From an uncultured Clostridia bacterium (GTDB lineage: Bacteria; Bacillota; Clostridia; Christensenellales; UBA1242): a stretch of DNA of 64,000 nucleotides. A program made the position numbers and the translations under genes. Of this stretch, positions 43,482-54,200 are shown one piece after another. The stretch spans positions 62,001-126,000 of the forward strand of contig CAKVLR010000003.1 of NCBI GenBank assembly GCA_934757855.1, read 5' to 3'. The notes below the pieces were generated by a model. It worked only from the letters and a program-made list of their open reading frames with translations. It was not told the origin of the DNA and did not search any database. Numbering within the stretch: position 1 is the stretch's first letter; each line of letters opens with the position of its first letter.

Positions 43482-44489
43482 ATGAAAAGATTTGCATTTG
43501 CACTTGCTTTGCTTATGATGCCATTGTTTATGTTTGCGGGCTGTGGTGGTTCTAGCGAAAGCAACAAAATTGTACTTAGCGAAGTAACACACAGTATTTT
43601 TTACGCCCCGCTCTACATTGCTATGTCAAACAACTATTTTGCCGATGAAGGCTTGACCGTTGAGTTAGTAAACGGAAATGGTAGCAACAATGTAATGACT
43701 TCGATAGTGTCTGGTAGTGCTACTATTGGTCTTGCTGGTCCTGAAACCGCCGTTTATACCGCCCTTCAAAGCGGAAACGCAAGTTCGCCAAAAGTTTTTG
43801 GGCAACTCACAGCGTGCGATGGGTCGTTCCTTATAGGGAGAACCGCTAACCCTGATTTTACGCTAGAGGACTTGCGCGGAAAAACGATTATTGCTGGGCG
43901 TAGAGGCGGTATGCCTGCAATGACACTCGAATACGCTCTCAAACAGCACGGTATGATTGCTGGGCGTGATTACACCCTAAACCTTGACTACGAATTTGGA
44001 ATGGTTGCGACTGCCTTTGAGGCTGGCACTGGTGACTACTGCACTATGTTTGAGCCTGTGGCTAGTGCTTATCAAGCAACTGGCAAAGGTGCAATAGTTG
44101 CTTCTATCGGCGAAATGGGCGGATATGTGCCATACACTGCCTTTATTGCAAATGAGCAATATCTACACGACAACGCGTTGCAAGCGGAACAATTTTTGCG
44201 TGCAGTATATCGTGGGTACTTGTACCTTATGAATGCGCCTATTGATGATGTAGTAAAAGCACTTATGCCACAATTTACTGGTAGCGACAAAGCAAGTATC
44301 AAATCTGCGGTAGAAAATTACAAATCACTAGATGCATTTGCCTCTTCCCCTGTTATGACACAAGATGGCTACGATAGACTTTGTGCGATAATTACAGATG
44401 CGGGCGAATTGACACAGCAAGTCGCATTTAACAAAGTAATTGACAACACTATTGCAAACAAAGTGGTAAAATATTTTAACTACGCATAA
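43482..44489 (+). CDS. ABC-importer substrate-binding lipoprotein (SsuA/NMT1-like)
   Basis: A 335-residue lipoprotein: signal peptide, lipobox FAGC with C21, then a type-2 binding fold with SIFYAPLYIAMSNNYFADEGLTVEL, GSATIGLAGPETAVY and RGKTIIAGRRGGMPAM, the NMT1/SsuA/TauA layout. Candidate ligands are aliphatic sulfonates, nitrate-like anions or thiamine-pyrimidine precursors; none can be chosen from sequence, and I see no riboswitch upstream. AGGAGG precedes the ATG. A terminator separates it from the ATPase and permease genes. Confidence 0.85.
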   Translation: MKRFAFALALLMMPLFMFAGCGGSSESNKIVLSEVTHSIFYAPLYIAMSNNYFADEGLTVELVNGNGSNNVMTSIVSGSATIGLAGPETAVYTALQSGNASSPKVFGQLTACDGSFLIGRTANPDFTLEDLRGKTIIAGRRGGMPAMTLEYALKQHGMIAGRDYTLNLDYEFGMVATAFEAGTGDYCTMFEPVASAYQATGKGAIVASIGEMGGYVPYTAFIANEQYLHDNALQAEQFLRAVYRGYLYLMNAPIDDVVKALMPQFTGSDKASIKSAVENYKSLDAFASSPVMTQDGYDRLCAIITDAGELTQQVAFNKVIDNTIANKVVKYFNYA

Positions 44490-44499
44490 ATTTTACGAA

Positions 44500-44526
44500 A
44501 AGTTGGTTTTTAGCCAACTTTTTTTG
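44500..44526 (+). terminator. Terminator inside the ABC-importer operon
   Basis: AAGTTGG/CCAACTT stem and seven T, 11 bases after the binding-protein stop. It would let the binding protein be made in excess over the ATPase and permease. Confidence 0.85.
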
Positions 44527-44604
44527 CTTTTATGCAAAAAGTAACAAAATTTAGTATCTCTCAATATAATGGCAATATAGACTATAACTTTACGGAAGGG
44601 CGAA

Positions 44605-45366
44605 ATGACACCGATTTTGGAATTGAAGAATATTTCTTTAAATTACCACACTTTAAAAGATGAAACAAAGGCGATTGAAAATATTTCTTTTGACCTTAAT
44701 CCAAAAGAATTTATCTCTATTGTGGGTCCTAGTGGTTGTGGAAAAACTACCTTGTTATCTATCATTGCGGGTATCTTGAAACCTAGTAGCGGGACTGTGT
44801 TGCTAAACAATTTGCCGATTGAACAGTATAAAAATAAAATCGGCTATATGTTCCAGCGCGACCAGTTATTTGAATGGCGTACAGTTGCTCAAAATGTAAG
44901 ATTAGGGCTTGAAATCAATCACACAAAGACCCCAGAAAACGAAAAATATCTCAATAAACTTTTAGAAAAATATGGTCTATATGATTTTCGTGACAAGTAT
45001 CCTCATCACCTTAGCGGTGGTATGCGACAACGCGTTGCGTTAATCCGCACTCTTGTGTTACGCCCTGAGATTTTGCTACTTGATGAACCGTTTGGCGCGC
45101 TAGATTACCAAACCAGAAAGACTGTCATTCAAGATGTAAGTAGCATAATTACTCGCGAAGAAAAAGCCAGCATTTTGGTTACACACGACTTAGGCGAGGC
45201 TGTAAGCCTTTCTGACCGCATAATTGTATTATCAAATAGACCCAGTGTAGTCAAAAAAGTATTTAGCACTTCTTTAAGAAAAATTCCTCTTATTGATGAA
45301 AGGAAACGCACAGATGAATACAAAGAAACAGTTGATAAAATTTGGAAGGAGTTAGGAACGGCGTGA
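44605..45366 (+). CDS. ABC-importer ATP-binding protein
   Basis: A 253-residue ATPase of the SsuB/TauB/NrtD type. Walker A GPSGCGKTTLL, Q-loop MFQRDQLFEWR, signature LSGGMRQRVAL, Walker B ILLLDEPFGALD, and the H-loop LVTHDLGEAV. GAAGGG precedes the ATG. The last base of its final sense codon begins the GTG start of the permease, so the two are coupled. Confidence 0.94.
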   Translation: MTPILELKNISLNYHTLKDETKAIENISFDLNPKEFISIVGPSGCGKTTLLSIIAGILKPSSGTVLLNNLPIEQYKNKIGYMFQRDQLFEWRTVAQNVRLGLEINHTKTPENEKYLNKLLEKYGLYDFRDKYPHHLSGGMRQRVALIRTLVLRPEILLLDEPFGALDYQTRKTVIQDVSSIITREEKASILVTHDLGEAVSLSDRIIVLSNRPSVVKKVFSTSLRKIPLIDERKRTDEYKETVDKIWKELGTA

Positions 45367-46175
45367 AGAAATTAGTCAACTATTCAAAGGAGCATTTGCG
45401 GTATCTTGCCCGAAATAAACGCAAACGCATAGGAATTTTGTGTAGTCAACTAGGCATTTTAATTGCTTTCCTTGCTCTATGGGAGATTTTGGGGACAGTT
45501 GGCGCAATTAACACCCTAATTATGAGTTCGCCTAGCAAAATTTTGGCAACAATCGGTGATTTGTATCAGTCAGGCACACTATTTTATCACTTAGGCATTA
45601 CTCTATATGAAACCGTACTAGGCTTTGCGATAGCGACAATTCTTGGTTGTTTCATTGCAATTTTACTTTGGTGGAGCGAAACATTACGAAAGATTTTAGA
45701 CCCGTACATCGTAGTGCTAAACTCCCTACCTAAAATCGCTTTGGGTCCTATCATCATTATTTGGTTTGGGGCTGGTATTCAATCAATCGTGGTTATTTGC
45801 GTGCTTATCACCATAATCATTGTAATAATTTCAATGCTAAATGCTTTTCGCGAATGTGACAAAGACAAAATTTTATTGATGACTTCAATGGGTGCGAACA
45901 AATTTCAAATTCTTACAAAACTGATACTTCCTCACTCACTTCCGCAATTTGTATCCGTACTAAAAATTAGCGTAGGTATGAGTTGGGTTGGCTCGATAAT
46001 CGGTGAATATCTGGTTAGTAGCGCTGGACTTGGTTATTTAATCGTTTACGGTAGTCAAGTATTCAAACTAGATTTAGTAATGGCAAGCACATTGATACTT
46101 TGCGTATTAGCAAGTTTAATGTATCTTGCAGTTGCACTAGTCGAAAAATTTGTAAACAAAAAGCGTGGTTTATAG
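45363..46175 (+). CDS. ABC-importer permease
   Basis: A 270-residue permease with about six membrane segments and the EAA-type loop TSMGANKFQILTKLILPHSLP that contacts the ATPase. Starts GTG within the ATPase stop (GTGA); the site AAGGAG lies inside the ATPase end. A TTG start seven codons earlier would overlap that site. It completes a three-gene importer with 43482-45366. Confidence 0.92.
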   Translation: MKKLVNYSKEHLRYLARNKRKRIGILCSQLGILIAFLALWEILGTVGAINTLIMSSPSKILATIGDLYQSGTLFYHLGITLYETVLGFAIATILGCFIAILLWWSETLRKILDPYIVVLNSLPKIALGPIIIIWFGAGIQSIVVICVLITIIIVIISMLNAFRECDKDKILLMTSMGANKFQILTKLILPHSLPQFVSVLKISVGMSWVGSIIGEYLVSSAGLGYLIVYGSQVFKLDLVMASTLILCVLASLMYLAVALVEKFVNKKRGL

Positions 46176-46181
46176 TCTATA

Positions 46182-46228
46182 AAAGCCGACAGAATTTTGA
46201 GTTAACCTCTATTCTATCGGCTTTTTTT
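46182..46228. terminator. Terminator between permease and hemW
   Basis: AAAGCCGA...AGAAT / ATTCT...TCGGCTTT stem with a T-run on the plus strand; probably also used from hemW. Confidence 0.85.
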
Positions 46229-46231
46229 ATT

Positions 46232-47356
46232 TTAAAAAAATTCAGCAATTATTGCATTTGATATATATAAATTTTTTATACGCAAAATATTATCTTCAAT
46301 TTCTATCAAGTCGTTTGCGAGCAATTTTTGCAAAACTCTACCATATTCCACTAAGAAATTACCACCAAACATTTTGTTGTACTCCAAAATATCTAGTCCT
46401 TTTGTCGTACGCAATGCGAGCATAATCATTTCCTCTTTTGCCGTTTTTACCGTTTCTTGCTCCAAATCTTCTTGACAATTAATAGGATTTTTGAGATATT
46501 TTGCAAAATTTGTCGTATTTTGCCAGTGAAAGCCATCTAAAAACGAATGTGCGCCCAAACCTAAGCCCAAATACGCTCCACGATGCCAATAATTTAGATT
46601 ATGTTGTGACTCATAACCCGCTTTTGCAAAATTACTTATTTCGTAGCGTTTAAAGCCTGCTTTATCCAAAAAATCCACCGCATAGTCATACATTTCTACC
46701 GCGCTATCATCACTAGGCAAAGTCAAGCGTTTTTCTTGAATAGAACGCGTGAGTGGAGTATTTGGCTCACAAATAAGCCCGTACGCTGAAATATGCGTAA
46801 TCGGTAATTCCACTACTTTTTTGAGAGTGTCTTTGACATCTTTTAGAGTTTGTTCTGGCACGCCTAGCATAATATCTACATTTATATCTTTAATATTGTA
46901 GTGCAAAGCATTTTCAACTGCTCGCTCACAATCTTTAAAATTATGTACTCGATTTAAAATCTTCAAGATTTTGTCACTATGACTTTGCAAACCTAAACTC
47001 AATCTCGAACAGCCCGCGCGCATATACTCTTCTGCTTTTTTAATATCAAACGAATTTGGGTTGGCTTCGATAGTGACACTACAAGCGTTTAGTACTATAA
47101 AATTTTCGCGAACACAAGTCATAATGTCCTCGATTGCGCCTGTGGGTAGCACTGAGGGAGTTCCGCCCCCGATGTAAACAGAGGTCACCAATCTACCACC
47201 CGCGCGTTCACCTGCTTTTACTATCTCTTGCTTCAAAGCAGTTATATAATCTTCCACTTGTTTTTGTTTTGGTACGAACGAACAAAAATCGCAATAACTA
47301 CATTTTGATACGCAAAAAGGAATATGAATGTATAAACCAAATTTACTAGATAGCAT
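46232..47356 (-). CDS. hemW: HemW-like radical SAM protein
   Basis: A 374-residue radical-SAM protein: cluster motif CVSKCSYCDFCSF near residues 15-27, SAM-binding YIGGGTPS, and a C-terminal HemN domain. HemW proteins resemble coproporphyrinogen oxidase but act as heme chaperones, and the extra Cys before F (CDFC) is a HemW hallmark. The ATG at 47356 is preferred because AGGAGTGAAT directly precedes it. Lies 8 bases after lepA, the usual lepA-hemW pair. Confidence 0.9.
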   Translation of the reverse strand: MLSSKFGLYIHIPFCVSKCSYCDFCSFVPKQKQVEDYITALKQEIVKAGERAGGRLVTSVYIGGGTPSVLPTGAIEDIMTCVRENFIVLNACSVTIEANPNSFDIKKAEEYMRAGCSRLSLGLQSHSDKILKILNRVHNFKDCERAVENALHYNIKDINVDIMLGVPEQTLKDVKDTLKKVVELPITHISAYGLICEPNTPLTRSIQEKRLTLPSDDSAVEMYDYAVDFLDKAGFKRYEISNFAKAGYESQHNLNYWHRGAYLGLGLGAHSFLDGFHWQNTTNFAKYLKNPINCQEDLEQETVKTAKEEMIMLALRTTKGLDILEYNKMFGGNFLVEYGRVLQKLLANDLIEIEDNILRIKNLYISNAIIAEFF

Positions 47357-47364
47357 ATTCACTC

Positions 47365-49164
47365 CTAATCTATCTTTAATATACTAATAAATGCATCACT
47401 CGGCACTTCGACTGAGCCGATATTGCGCATTTTCTTTTTACCCTCTTTTTGCTTTTCTAGTAGTTTACGCTTTCTCGTTACATCACCACCATAACACTTC
47501 GCAAGCACATCTTTACGAAAAGCCTTTACAGTTTCGCGCGCGATAATTTTACCGCCGACCGCTGCTTGAATAGGTACTTCAAACATTTGACGAGGTATTA
47601 CCTCTTTAAGTTTTTCTGCCATTACTCTACCGCGTTCGTATGCTTTGTCTTGATGGACAATCAAACTTAAAGCATCACAAATTTCACCTTTTAGCAAAAT
47701 ATCTAATTTTACCAACTTGCTAGGTCTATATTCGTTTAATTCATAATCAAGACTTGCATAACCGCGTGTCCTACTCTTTAAATTATCAAAAAAGTCGTAT
47801 ATGATTTCGTTTAGTGGAATTTCATAGTCAAGCCTTACGCGTTTTTCATCGAGGTAAACAACATTTGTATTGCCCCCCCTACGCTCAGTACACAAGTCCA
47901 TAATCGCCCCCATATATTCAGGAGGAGTGAAAATGTGCATATTTACATATGGCTCTTCCATTCTTTCTATCAAAGTAGGCTCTGGTAAGTTGCTTGGATT
48001 GCTCACTTCCAACATTTCACCATCTGTTTTATAAATATGATAACTTACCCCTGGAGCGGTCGTAATAATATCAAGATTAAATTCGCGTTCTAGCCTTTCT
48101 TGTATGATTTCCATATGCAAAAGTCCTAAAAATCCACAACGAAACCCAAAGCCCAACGCTACTGATGTTTCAGGTGAATATTCGAGCGAACTGTCGTTTA
48201 ATTTCAATTTCTCCAAAGCATCTTTAAGTTCACCATATTTACTGCCATCTACGGGGAAAATACCGCTAAATACCACTGGCTTTACTTGTTTATACCCTGG
48301 TAACGCCTCACTAGCGGGATTTTCTACACTAGTAATTGTATCACCTACACGCGCTTCACTCACTTTTTTGATACTAGCGGCAATATAACCAACCTCACCA
48401 GCCAATAATATAGGACTTTCTTTTGCCTTTGGCGTAAAGTAGCCAACCTCGGTCACTTCAAAAGTGTTGTTAGTTTGCATAAACTTAATTTTGTCGCCTT
48501 TTTTTACACTTCCGTCAAACACGCGTACGAGGCAAATTGCGCCTTTGAAATTGTCATAATAACTATCAAAAACAAGGCATTTTAAAGGCTTATCCTCATC
48601 TCCGCGAGGGGCTGGAAATTCTTTGATAATTCCTTCTAACACGCTAGGAATATTTGTACCTTCTTTTGCGGAAATACAAGGTGCGTGCATAGCGGGTATG
48701 CCTATTACATCTTCAATCTCTTGCTTTACTTTTTCAGGCTCTGCGCTAGGTAGGTCGATTTTATTAATTACGGGTAAAATTTCCAGCCTATTGTCTAATG
48801 CTAAATGCACATTTGCCAAAGTTTGAGCCTCTACACCTTGCCCTGCATCTACAATCAAAATTGCGCCCTCACAAGCGGCAAGCGAACGGCTTACCTCATA
48901 TGTAAAATCTACATGCCCTGGGGTGTCGATTAGATTTAAGATATATTCTTCACCATTATAAGTATATTTCATTCGCGTTGGGGTAAGTTTTATAGTGATA
49001 CCGCGCTCGCGTTCCAAATCCATACTATCAAGCAACTGCTCTTGTAAATCACGCTTTGCAACTGTGCCAGTTTCCTCCAACAATCTATCCGCAAGCGTAC
49101 TCTTGCCGTGGTCAATATGTGCCACTATACAAAAGTTTCTTATATGTTTTTGTCTGTCGCTCAT
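47365..49164 (-). CDS. lepA: Elongation factor 4
   Basis: A 599-residue translational GTPase that back-translocates ribosomes. G1 AHIDHGKSTL, G2 RGITIK, G3 DTPGHVDF, G4 NKIDLPSA, and the LepA C-terminal domain ending SVEVPSDAFISILK. An AGGAGAGCATT site precedes the ATG. Confidence 0.97.
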   Translation of the reverse strand: MSDRQKHIRNFCIVAHIDHGKSTLADRLLEETGTVAKRDLQEQLLDSMDLERERGITIKLTPTRMKYTYNGEEYILNLIDTPGHVDFTYEVSRSLAACEGAILIVDAGQGVEAQTLANVHLALDNRLEILPVINKIDLPSAEPEKVKQEIEDVIGIPAMHAPCISAKEGTNIPSVLEGIIKEFPAPRGDEDKPLKCLVFDSYYDNFKGAICLVRVFDGSVKKGDKIKFMQTNNTFEVTEVGYFTPKAKESPILLAGEVGYIAASIKKVSEARVGDTITSVENPASEALPGYKQVKPVVFSGIFPVDGSKYGELKDALEKLKLNDSSLEYSPETSVALGFGFRCGFLGLLHMEIIQERLEREFNLDIITTAPGVSYHIYKTDGEMLEVSNPSNLPEPTLIERMEEPYVNMHIFTPPEYMGAIMDLCTERRGGNTNVVYLDEKRVRLDYEIPLNEIIYDFFDNLKSRTRGYASLDYELNEYRPSKLVKLDILLKGEICDALSLIVHQDKAYERGRVMAEKLKEVIPRQMFEVPIQAAVGGKIIARETVKAFRKDVLAKCYGGDVTRKRKLLEKQKEGKKKMRNIGSVEVPSDAFISILKID

Positions 49165-49313
49165 TTAATGCTCTCCTAACTATTTTGTACTTAAATTATA
49201 CAAAAAAAGACCAAATTTTGCAATAGAATTGAATTATTTTACATAAACTATCTCAAATTACTAGCGTAAATCGACAAAATTTGATATAATATACAAAAAT
49301 GTGAGGTGCGACT

Positions 49314-50060
49314 ATGGAGATTTTTAAATCTTGGATTGTAGAAAAATTTATTGCTCATCGCGGGTTTTTCGATAATGGAAATGGAGTGCCTGAAAATTCT
49401 TTGGTTGCTTTTGAAAAGGCTATTGAAAATGGCTACGCTATCGAACTCGATGTTCATACTCTGCACGATGGCACTGTGGTTGTTTTTCACGATGACCAAC
49501 TAGGCAGAATGACTGGAAAAGATGGTTACCTCAAAAATCTTACTCAAGCAGACCTACAAAATTACAAACTGCTCAATACTGAATACTCTATACCAACATT
49601 ACAAGATGTCCTAAACCTTGTAAACGGCAGAACACCTATTTTAGTTGAAGTTAAAAGTGAAAATGTCAAAGTTGGTGCAGATGAAAGTATAATTTATAAC
49701 ATACTCAAAAATTACAAAGGTGAATTTGCGGTACAATCATTTAACCCACTCACTATTGAATGGTTTAAAAATAACGCACCAGAAATTACACGCGGACTGC
49801 TTTGTAGCAAATATCACAAAGTAGATAATCCAAAATCTTGGCTCAAAAAATTTGCTTTGCGCAATATGTTGCTCAACAAACGCGCAAAACCGCAATTTAT
49901 TGCTTTTAATGTACAAGATTTACCTGCACAAATTTTAAAGAGTAAAAAATGCAAAGGCTTACCTATTTTAGGCTGGACAGTAAAATCACAAGCACAATAT
50001 TTAGATGCAGTCAAATATGTTGATAATATTATCTTTCAAGACTTCAAACCTAGCATATAA
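49314..50060 (+). CDS. Glycerophosphodiester phosphodiesterase
   Basis: A 248-residue GDPD enzyme hydrolysing glycerophosphodiesters to glycerol-3-phosphate and an alcohol. Catalytic motifs: FIAHRGF near residue 12, ELDVHTLHDGTVVVFHD at about 43-59, and VEVKSE near 120. No signal peptide, so cytosolic. GAGGTG precedes the ATG. A TATAAT at 49285-49290 is a likely -10. Confidence 0.92.
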   Translation: MEIFKSWIVEKFIAHRGFFDNGNGVPENSLVAFEKAIENGYAIELDVHTLHDGTVVVFHDDQLGRMTGKDGYLKNLTQADLQNYKLLNTEYSIPTLQDVLNLVNGRTPILVEVKSENVKVGADESIIYNILKNYKGEFAVQSFNPLTIEWFKNNAPEITRGLLCSKYHKVDNPKSWLKKFALRNMLLNKRAKPQFIAFNVQDLPAQILKSKKCKGLPILGWTVKSQAQYLDAVKYVDNIIFQDFKPSI

Positions 50061-50062
50061 CT

Positions 50063-50103
50063 AAAAAATACGAAATGCAAATTGCAAATCGTATTTTTTC
50101 TTT
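50063..50103. terminator. Bidirectional terminator between GDPD gene and ftsY
   Basis: AAATACGA/TCGTATTT outer stem with an inner TGCAA/TTGCA palindrome and A/T runs on both sides. Confidence 0.85.
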
Positions 50104-50104
50104 T

Positions 50105-51001
50105 TTATATAATTGCTTCTACAAAATCTTCGGCATTAAATTCTTCAATGTCATCAATTTTTTCACCAGTACCCACAAACATAACAGGTGTCGCATATTC
50201 TTGCGCAATACCTAGTATAACGCCACCTTTCGCGGTGCCATCAAGTTTGGTCACAATCAAACCATCCAAGCCGATTGCCTCATCAAAATATTCTACTTGA
50301 CTGAGCGCATTTTGCCCAGTAGTTGCATCTAGCACAAGCAATTTTTGATAGCAACACCCCTCCCAGTTGTTGGTGACAACCTTTGAAACTTTTTTCAACT
50401 CCTCCATAAGGTTTGCCTTGTTGTGTAGCCTACCAGCGGTGTCGACAATCACAACATCAGTGCCTTTTGCCTTTGCACTTGCGATACCGTCAAACACAAC
50501 ACTAGCAGGGTCTGCGCCATCATCATTACGCACAATTTTGACATTATTTTTATTTGCCCAAATCGCTAGTTGCTCACTTGCCGCCGCGCGGAAAGTATCT
50601 CCCGCTACCAACAACACTGATTTGCCTTTGCTCTTGTAATAATTTGCCAATTTGCCGATTGTAGTAGTCTTACCTACTCCATTAACACCAACAATCATAT
50701 ATACAAGAGGATAAGTCAATTCTGGTTGCTCGTTTTCCTCCAAAATATCACGCATAATGTCGCGCAAAGCCTGTTTGACATCTTCTTGATTACGCAATTT
50801 AGTCTTGCGGGCTGTTTCACGCAAGCGTGTAACGATTTCTTCCGAACACTCAAAACCTAAATCCGATGAAATTAATATTTCTTCCAACTCATCAAAAAAA
50901 TCATCATTAAGTTCGCCGTGTGACATCAGTGACATCATTTTATTATCAATAGAAGCCTTTGTCTTTTTAAAAGCCTCTTTAATTTTGCTAAAAAACCCCA
51001 T
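50105..51001 (-). CDS. ftsY: Signal recognition particle receptor FtsY
   Basis: A 298-residue SRP-receptor GTPase at the membrane. N domain, G1 GVNGVGKTTTIGKLA, DTAGRLHNKANLMEEL, and TKLDGTAKGG. The N-terminal A domain is very short. AAGGAC precedes the ATG. It follows smc with a 207-base gap that contains a second copy of the smc tail. Confidence 0.96.
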   Translation of the reverse strand: MGFFSKIKEAFKKTKASIDNKMMSLMSHGELNDDFFDELEEILISSDLGFECSEEIVTRLRETARKTKLRNQEDVKQALRDIMRDILEENEQPELTYPLVYMIVGVNGVGKTTTIGKLANYYKSKGKSVLLVAGDTFRAAASEQLAIWANKNNVKIVRNDDGADPASVVFDGIASAKAKGTDVVIVDTAGRLHNKANLMEELKKVSKVVTNNWEGCCYQKLLVLDATTGQNALSQVEYFDEAIGLDGLIVTKLDGTAKGGVILGIAQEYATPVMFVGTGEKIDDIEEFNAEDFVEAII

Positions 51002-51037
51002 AATGTAGTCCTTAAAATTCTAATTTTCTATACTTAC

Positions 51038-51130
51038 TTATTCAATCGACTGCAATGCATCACTCAGTTTTACGCTTACCACCTTACTAACACCTTTCTG
51101 TTCCATTGTTACACCGTAAAGGTTATCCGC
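51038..51130 (-). pseudogene. Duplicated 3' tail of smc (30 codons plus stop)
   Basis: This block matches the last 93 bases of smc (51209-51301) with a fixed 171-base offset. Read in the same frame it encodes the same 30 C-terminal residues, ADNLYGVTMEQKGV through SDALQSIE, and the same stop position. Nearly all differences are synonymous; only the penultimate Val is Ile. It has no start and no ribosome site. It is a remnant of tandem duplication or of recombination with a related smc-ftsY locus. Confidence 0.8.
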
Positions 51131-51208
51131 TCTCTGCAAGACCGCCACCGTTCTTGATACTTGTTGTCTTTATATATTCAAGTGGCGGGCAGTGGAACAG
51201 CGGATACT

Positions 51209-54200
51209 TTACTCCACCGACTGCAAGGCATCACTCAGTTTTACACTCACCACTTTACTAACGCCCTTCTGTTCCATTGTTACACCGTAAAGGTTATCCG
51301 CAAGTTCCATAGTGGGCTTACGGTGAGTGATTACGATAAACTGTGTTTCGCCTGCAAAGTTATGCAAGTATTTTGCAAAACGCTCTACATTCGCATCATC
51401 AAGTGCCGCATCAATCTCATCTAGCAAGCAGAATGGCATTGGTCTTAATTTTAATATTGCAAACAAAATCGCGATTGCAGTCAAAGTTTTTTCTCCACCA
51501 CTAAGTAGACTTGTACTGCCGACCGCTTTCCCTGGTGGGTTTGCATCGATTTCGACACCAGCGGTCAACACATCATCATCGGTAAGTGTAAGTTTTGCCC
51601 TACCGCCACCAAACAATTCGCGGAAAATTCGCATAAAGTTTTCATTGATTTTATTAAATTCAGTTTGGAATTTTTCGGTCATTTGGTCGCTTAATTCCTT
51701 GATTACGCTCATAATATCCTCTTCCGCTTTCTTTAAGTCGGCCAGTTGCGTAGATAAATCAGTGTATCTCTCATCAAGGTCTTTACTATCTTCGATAGCA
51801 TTTACATTTACATGACCTAATCTATTAATATCACGCCTCAAATCATTGATACGCGCTTGCGCGTCCTCAGCCTCAAACTCATCGCTTTTCATTTCAAGAG
51901 CGGTCAAATAAGTGAGTTCGTAATCTTCCAAAATTCTATCTTGCATATTCTCAATATTTGTATCAATTTGCGCAAGTTTTGCTTCTTCTTGATAAATTTT
52001 TTCTTGAATACGCGCGTACTCGTTGGTAACTCTTGTACGCTCTTCCTCAATGCCATTCATAGAATCGTGCAACTCTTGTTTAACGGCTTCCATTTCCACA
52101 ACTTTTGCTTTTACGCGTTCCAATTTCTCGCTTGCATCTGCTGTTTCCGCATTTTCACTGCCAGCATCTAGCGCCTTTGCCGTTTCCATTGTGCGATTAT
52201 TTTTAACCAAAAGTGAATTGTTTTCATCAATGTTTTGACTCAATTCCTCTTGCTCGGCAAGCAATCTCTCAATTTCGCTATCTACCGAACCAATTTCCGT
52301 ACTTAAAGTAGCAATTTCTACTTTTAAATCGGTAATTTGGCTAGACAAACTATCACGCTTTTCGCGCAAAACATCGTATTGATTATTTTTGCTTCCGCCT
52401 TTTGCAGTTGGCATATCGCCCGCATCGACTTGCTTTGAAGTAGCCAATTCTTGCTCAAAAATTTCTCGCCTTGCGCTCAGTCTAGACAACTCTTGATTGA
52501 TTTCATCAAGTTCAAGTGCGTAAAGATTGCTATCATCTTGCGCGTGCTTTAAAATCTCCTCTTTTTGCGCTAATTCAATATCATAATCGTGTAGCAAATT
52601 TGCTTGTGTTTCAATTTCTTTGTTCAATTTTACCAAAGTATCGTTGTAAACCTTGATTGAATTGCGTTGCTCATTTACTTTGTTAGTTTGCGACTTTATG
52701 CGTTCTTGAATACTCTCAATTTCGCGCTCGCGCGACAAAAGATTGTTTATTTCCGCCTTTTTACTACCACCAGTGATAGAACCAGCAGTGTTCATAACAT
52801 CGCCATCAAGCGTAACAATCTTGAAACTAAACTTAGAGCCATTCGCAAGCCTTACCGCCGTATCCATATTATCTACAATCACGGTATTGCCTAGTAAGCC
52901 CTTAATTACGGGAGTCAATTTTTCATCAAAAGAAATCAACTCACTAGCGACACCAAAGCACCCATTTGTACTCAAAAGTGGTCGGTATGCTTCGTTTATA
53001 TACTTAGGTTTCATCGAACTAATCGGCAAAAAGGTAGCTCTACCGTAACTCTTGCTTTTTAGGTAACTAACCAGCCTTTTTGCATCTTGTTCATCGCGCG
53101 TAACAATATTTTGCACAGCAAAGCCTAGCGCCATTTCGATAGCAGTTTCAAGATTTTGAGGCACAGTGATTAATTCACCTACCACGCCCACAATCAATCG
53201 TTGCAATTCGCTGTTTTTGCCCGCATCAAGCAACAATTTACGCACAGTACCATTGTAGCCCTCGTATTCCGCTTGCATTTCGTTTAATAACTTTGCACGC
53301 GATTCCAACTTGGCTAATTCTTCGCTAGAAATATCTAATTCCGCGCGCATATCACGCTCGCCTTGCTCAACGCTTGCCAAATTTTCACGAAGTGCGGTCA
53401 AATTGTCCCACGCATTTCTACGGTTGTTTTCCGCATTTGCGCAAGCAGTTTTTGCTTGATTTTCGATGACAACCGCACCATCACGCTTATCAATCAACGC
53501 CTCTTGCTTTGCAATCAACTCTTTTTCACGCTCATCAATAGCGGAAATTTCAGTTTCAAGGCGTGTGATATTTGACTTAATGTCAGTAAGTTTAGAAATT
53601 GCATCTTGCATTTCTTGTTGCGAACCACTCACAGCCTGCTCGCTCACGCGCAACTGCTCGATTACATTTGCATAAATTTGCTCCAACTCATCTAATCTTG
53701 CGCGCAAAGCATTAAGTTTGTCCACATTGTCTGTTTTTTCTTGTTGCTTTGACTGCAATTCATCATTAATACGCACAAACTCAATCTTGTCGTTTTCAAT
53801 TTCTTGTTGAAGTTTTGTCGCTTGCTCTTGCAAGTACTCCAACTTCGCCATAGCCACTCTGCGGTCACCAGCATTTTTCTCAATAGTAACCGTAAGTTTC
53901 AATATTTCATCGCGCAACGCTTGAATTTGCTCGTCAATGGCCTTAATACCCTCTAACGATTGATTTTGCTTGTCAATAGCAGATTGCACTTGCTTTTCTT
54001 TGTCGCTTGCTTGTTCGCGCAACCCCTCTATCATATCACTGATGCGTTGCTTATTTGAATTTGCATTTTCATAATGATAAATATAGTTGTTTACTTCTTC
54101 AAACTTCAATTTTTCGCGCAAAGCAAGGTATTTTTTCGCCTTTTCCGCTTGGTCACGCATAGGCATAAGTTGCCTTTCGATTTCCATAACAGTAGTTTCA

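Noticed and set aside
51327..51815. 162-codon open frame opposite smc
   Set aside because: Shadow frame of the SMC head domain with no start signals.
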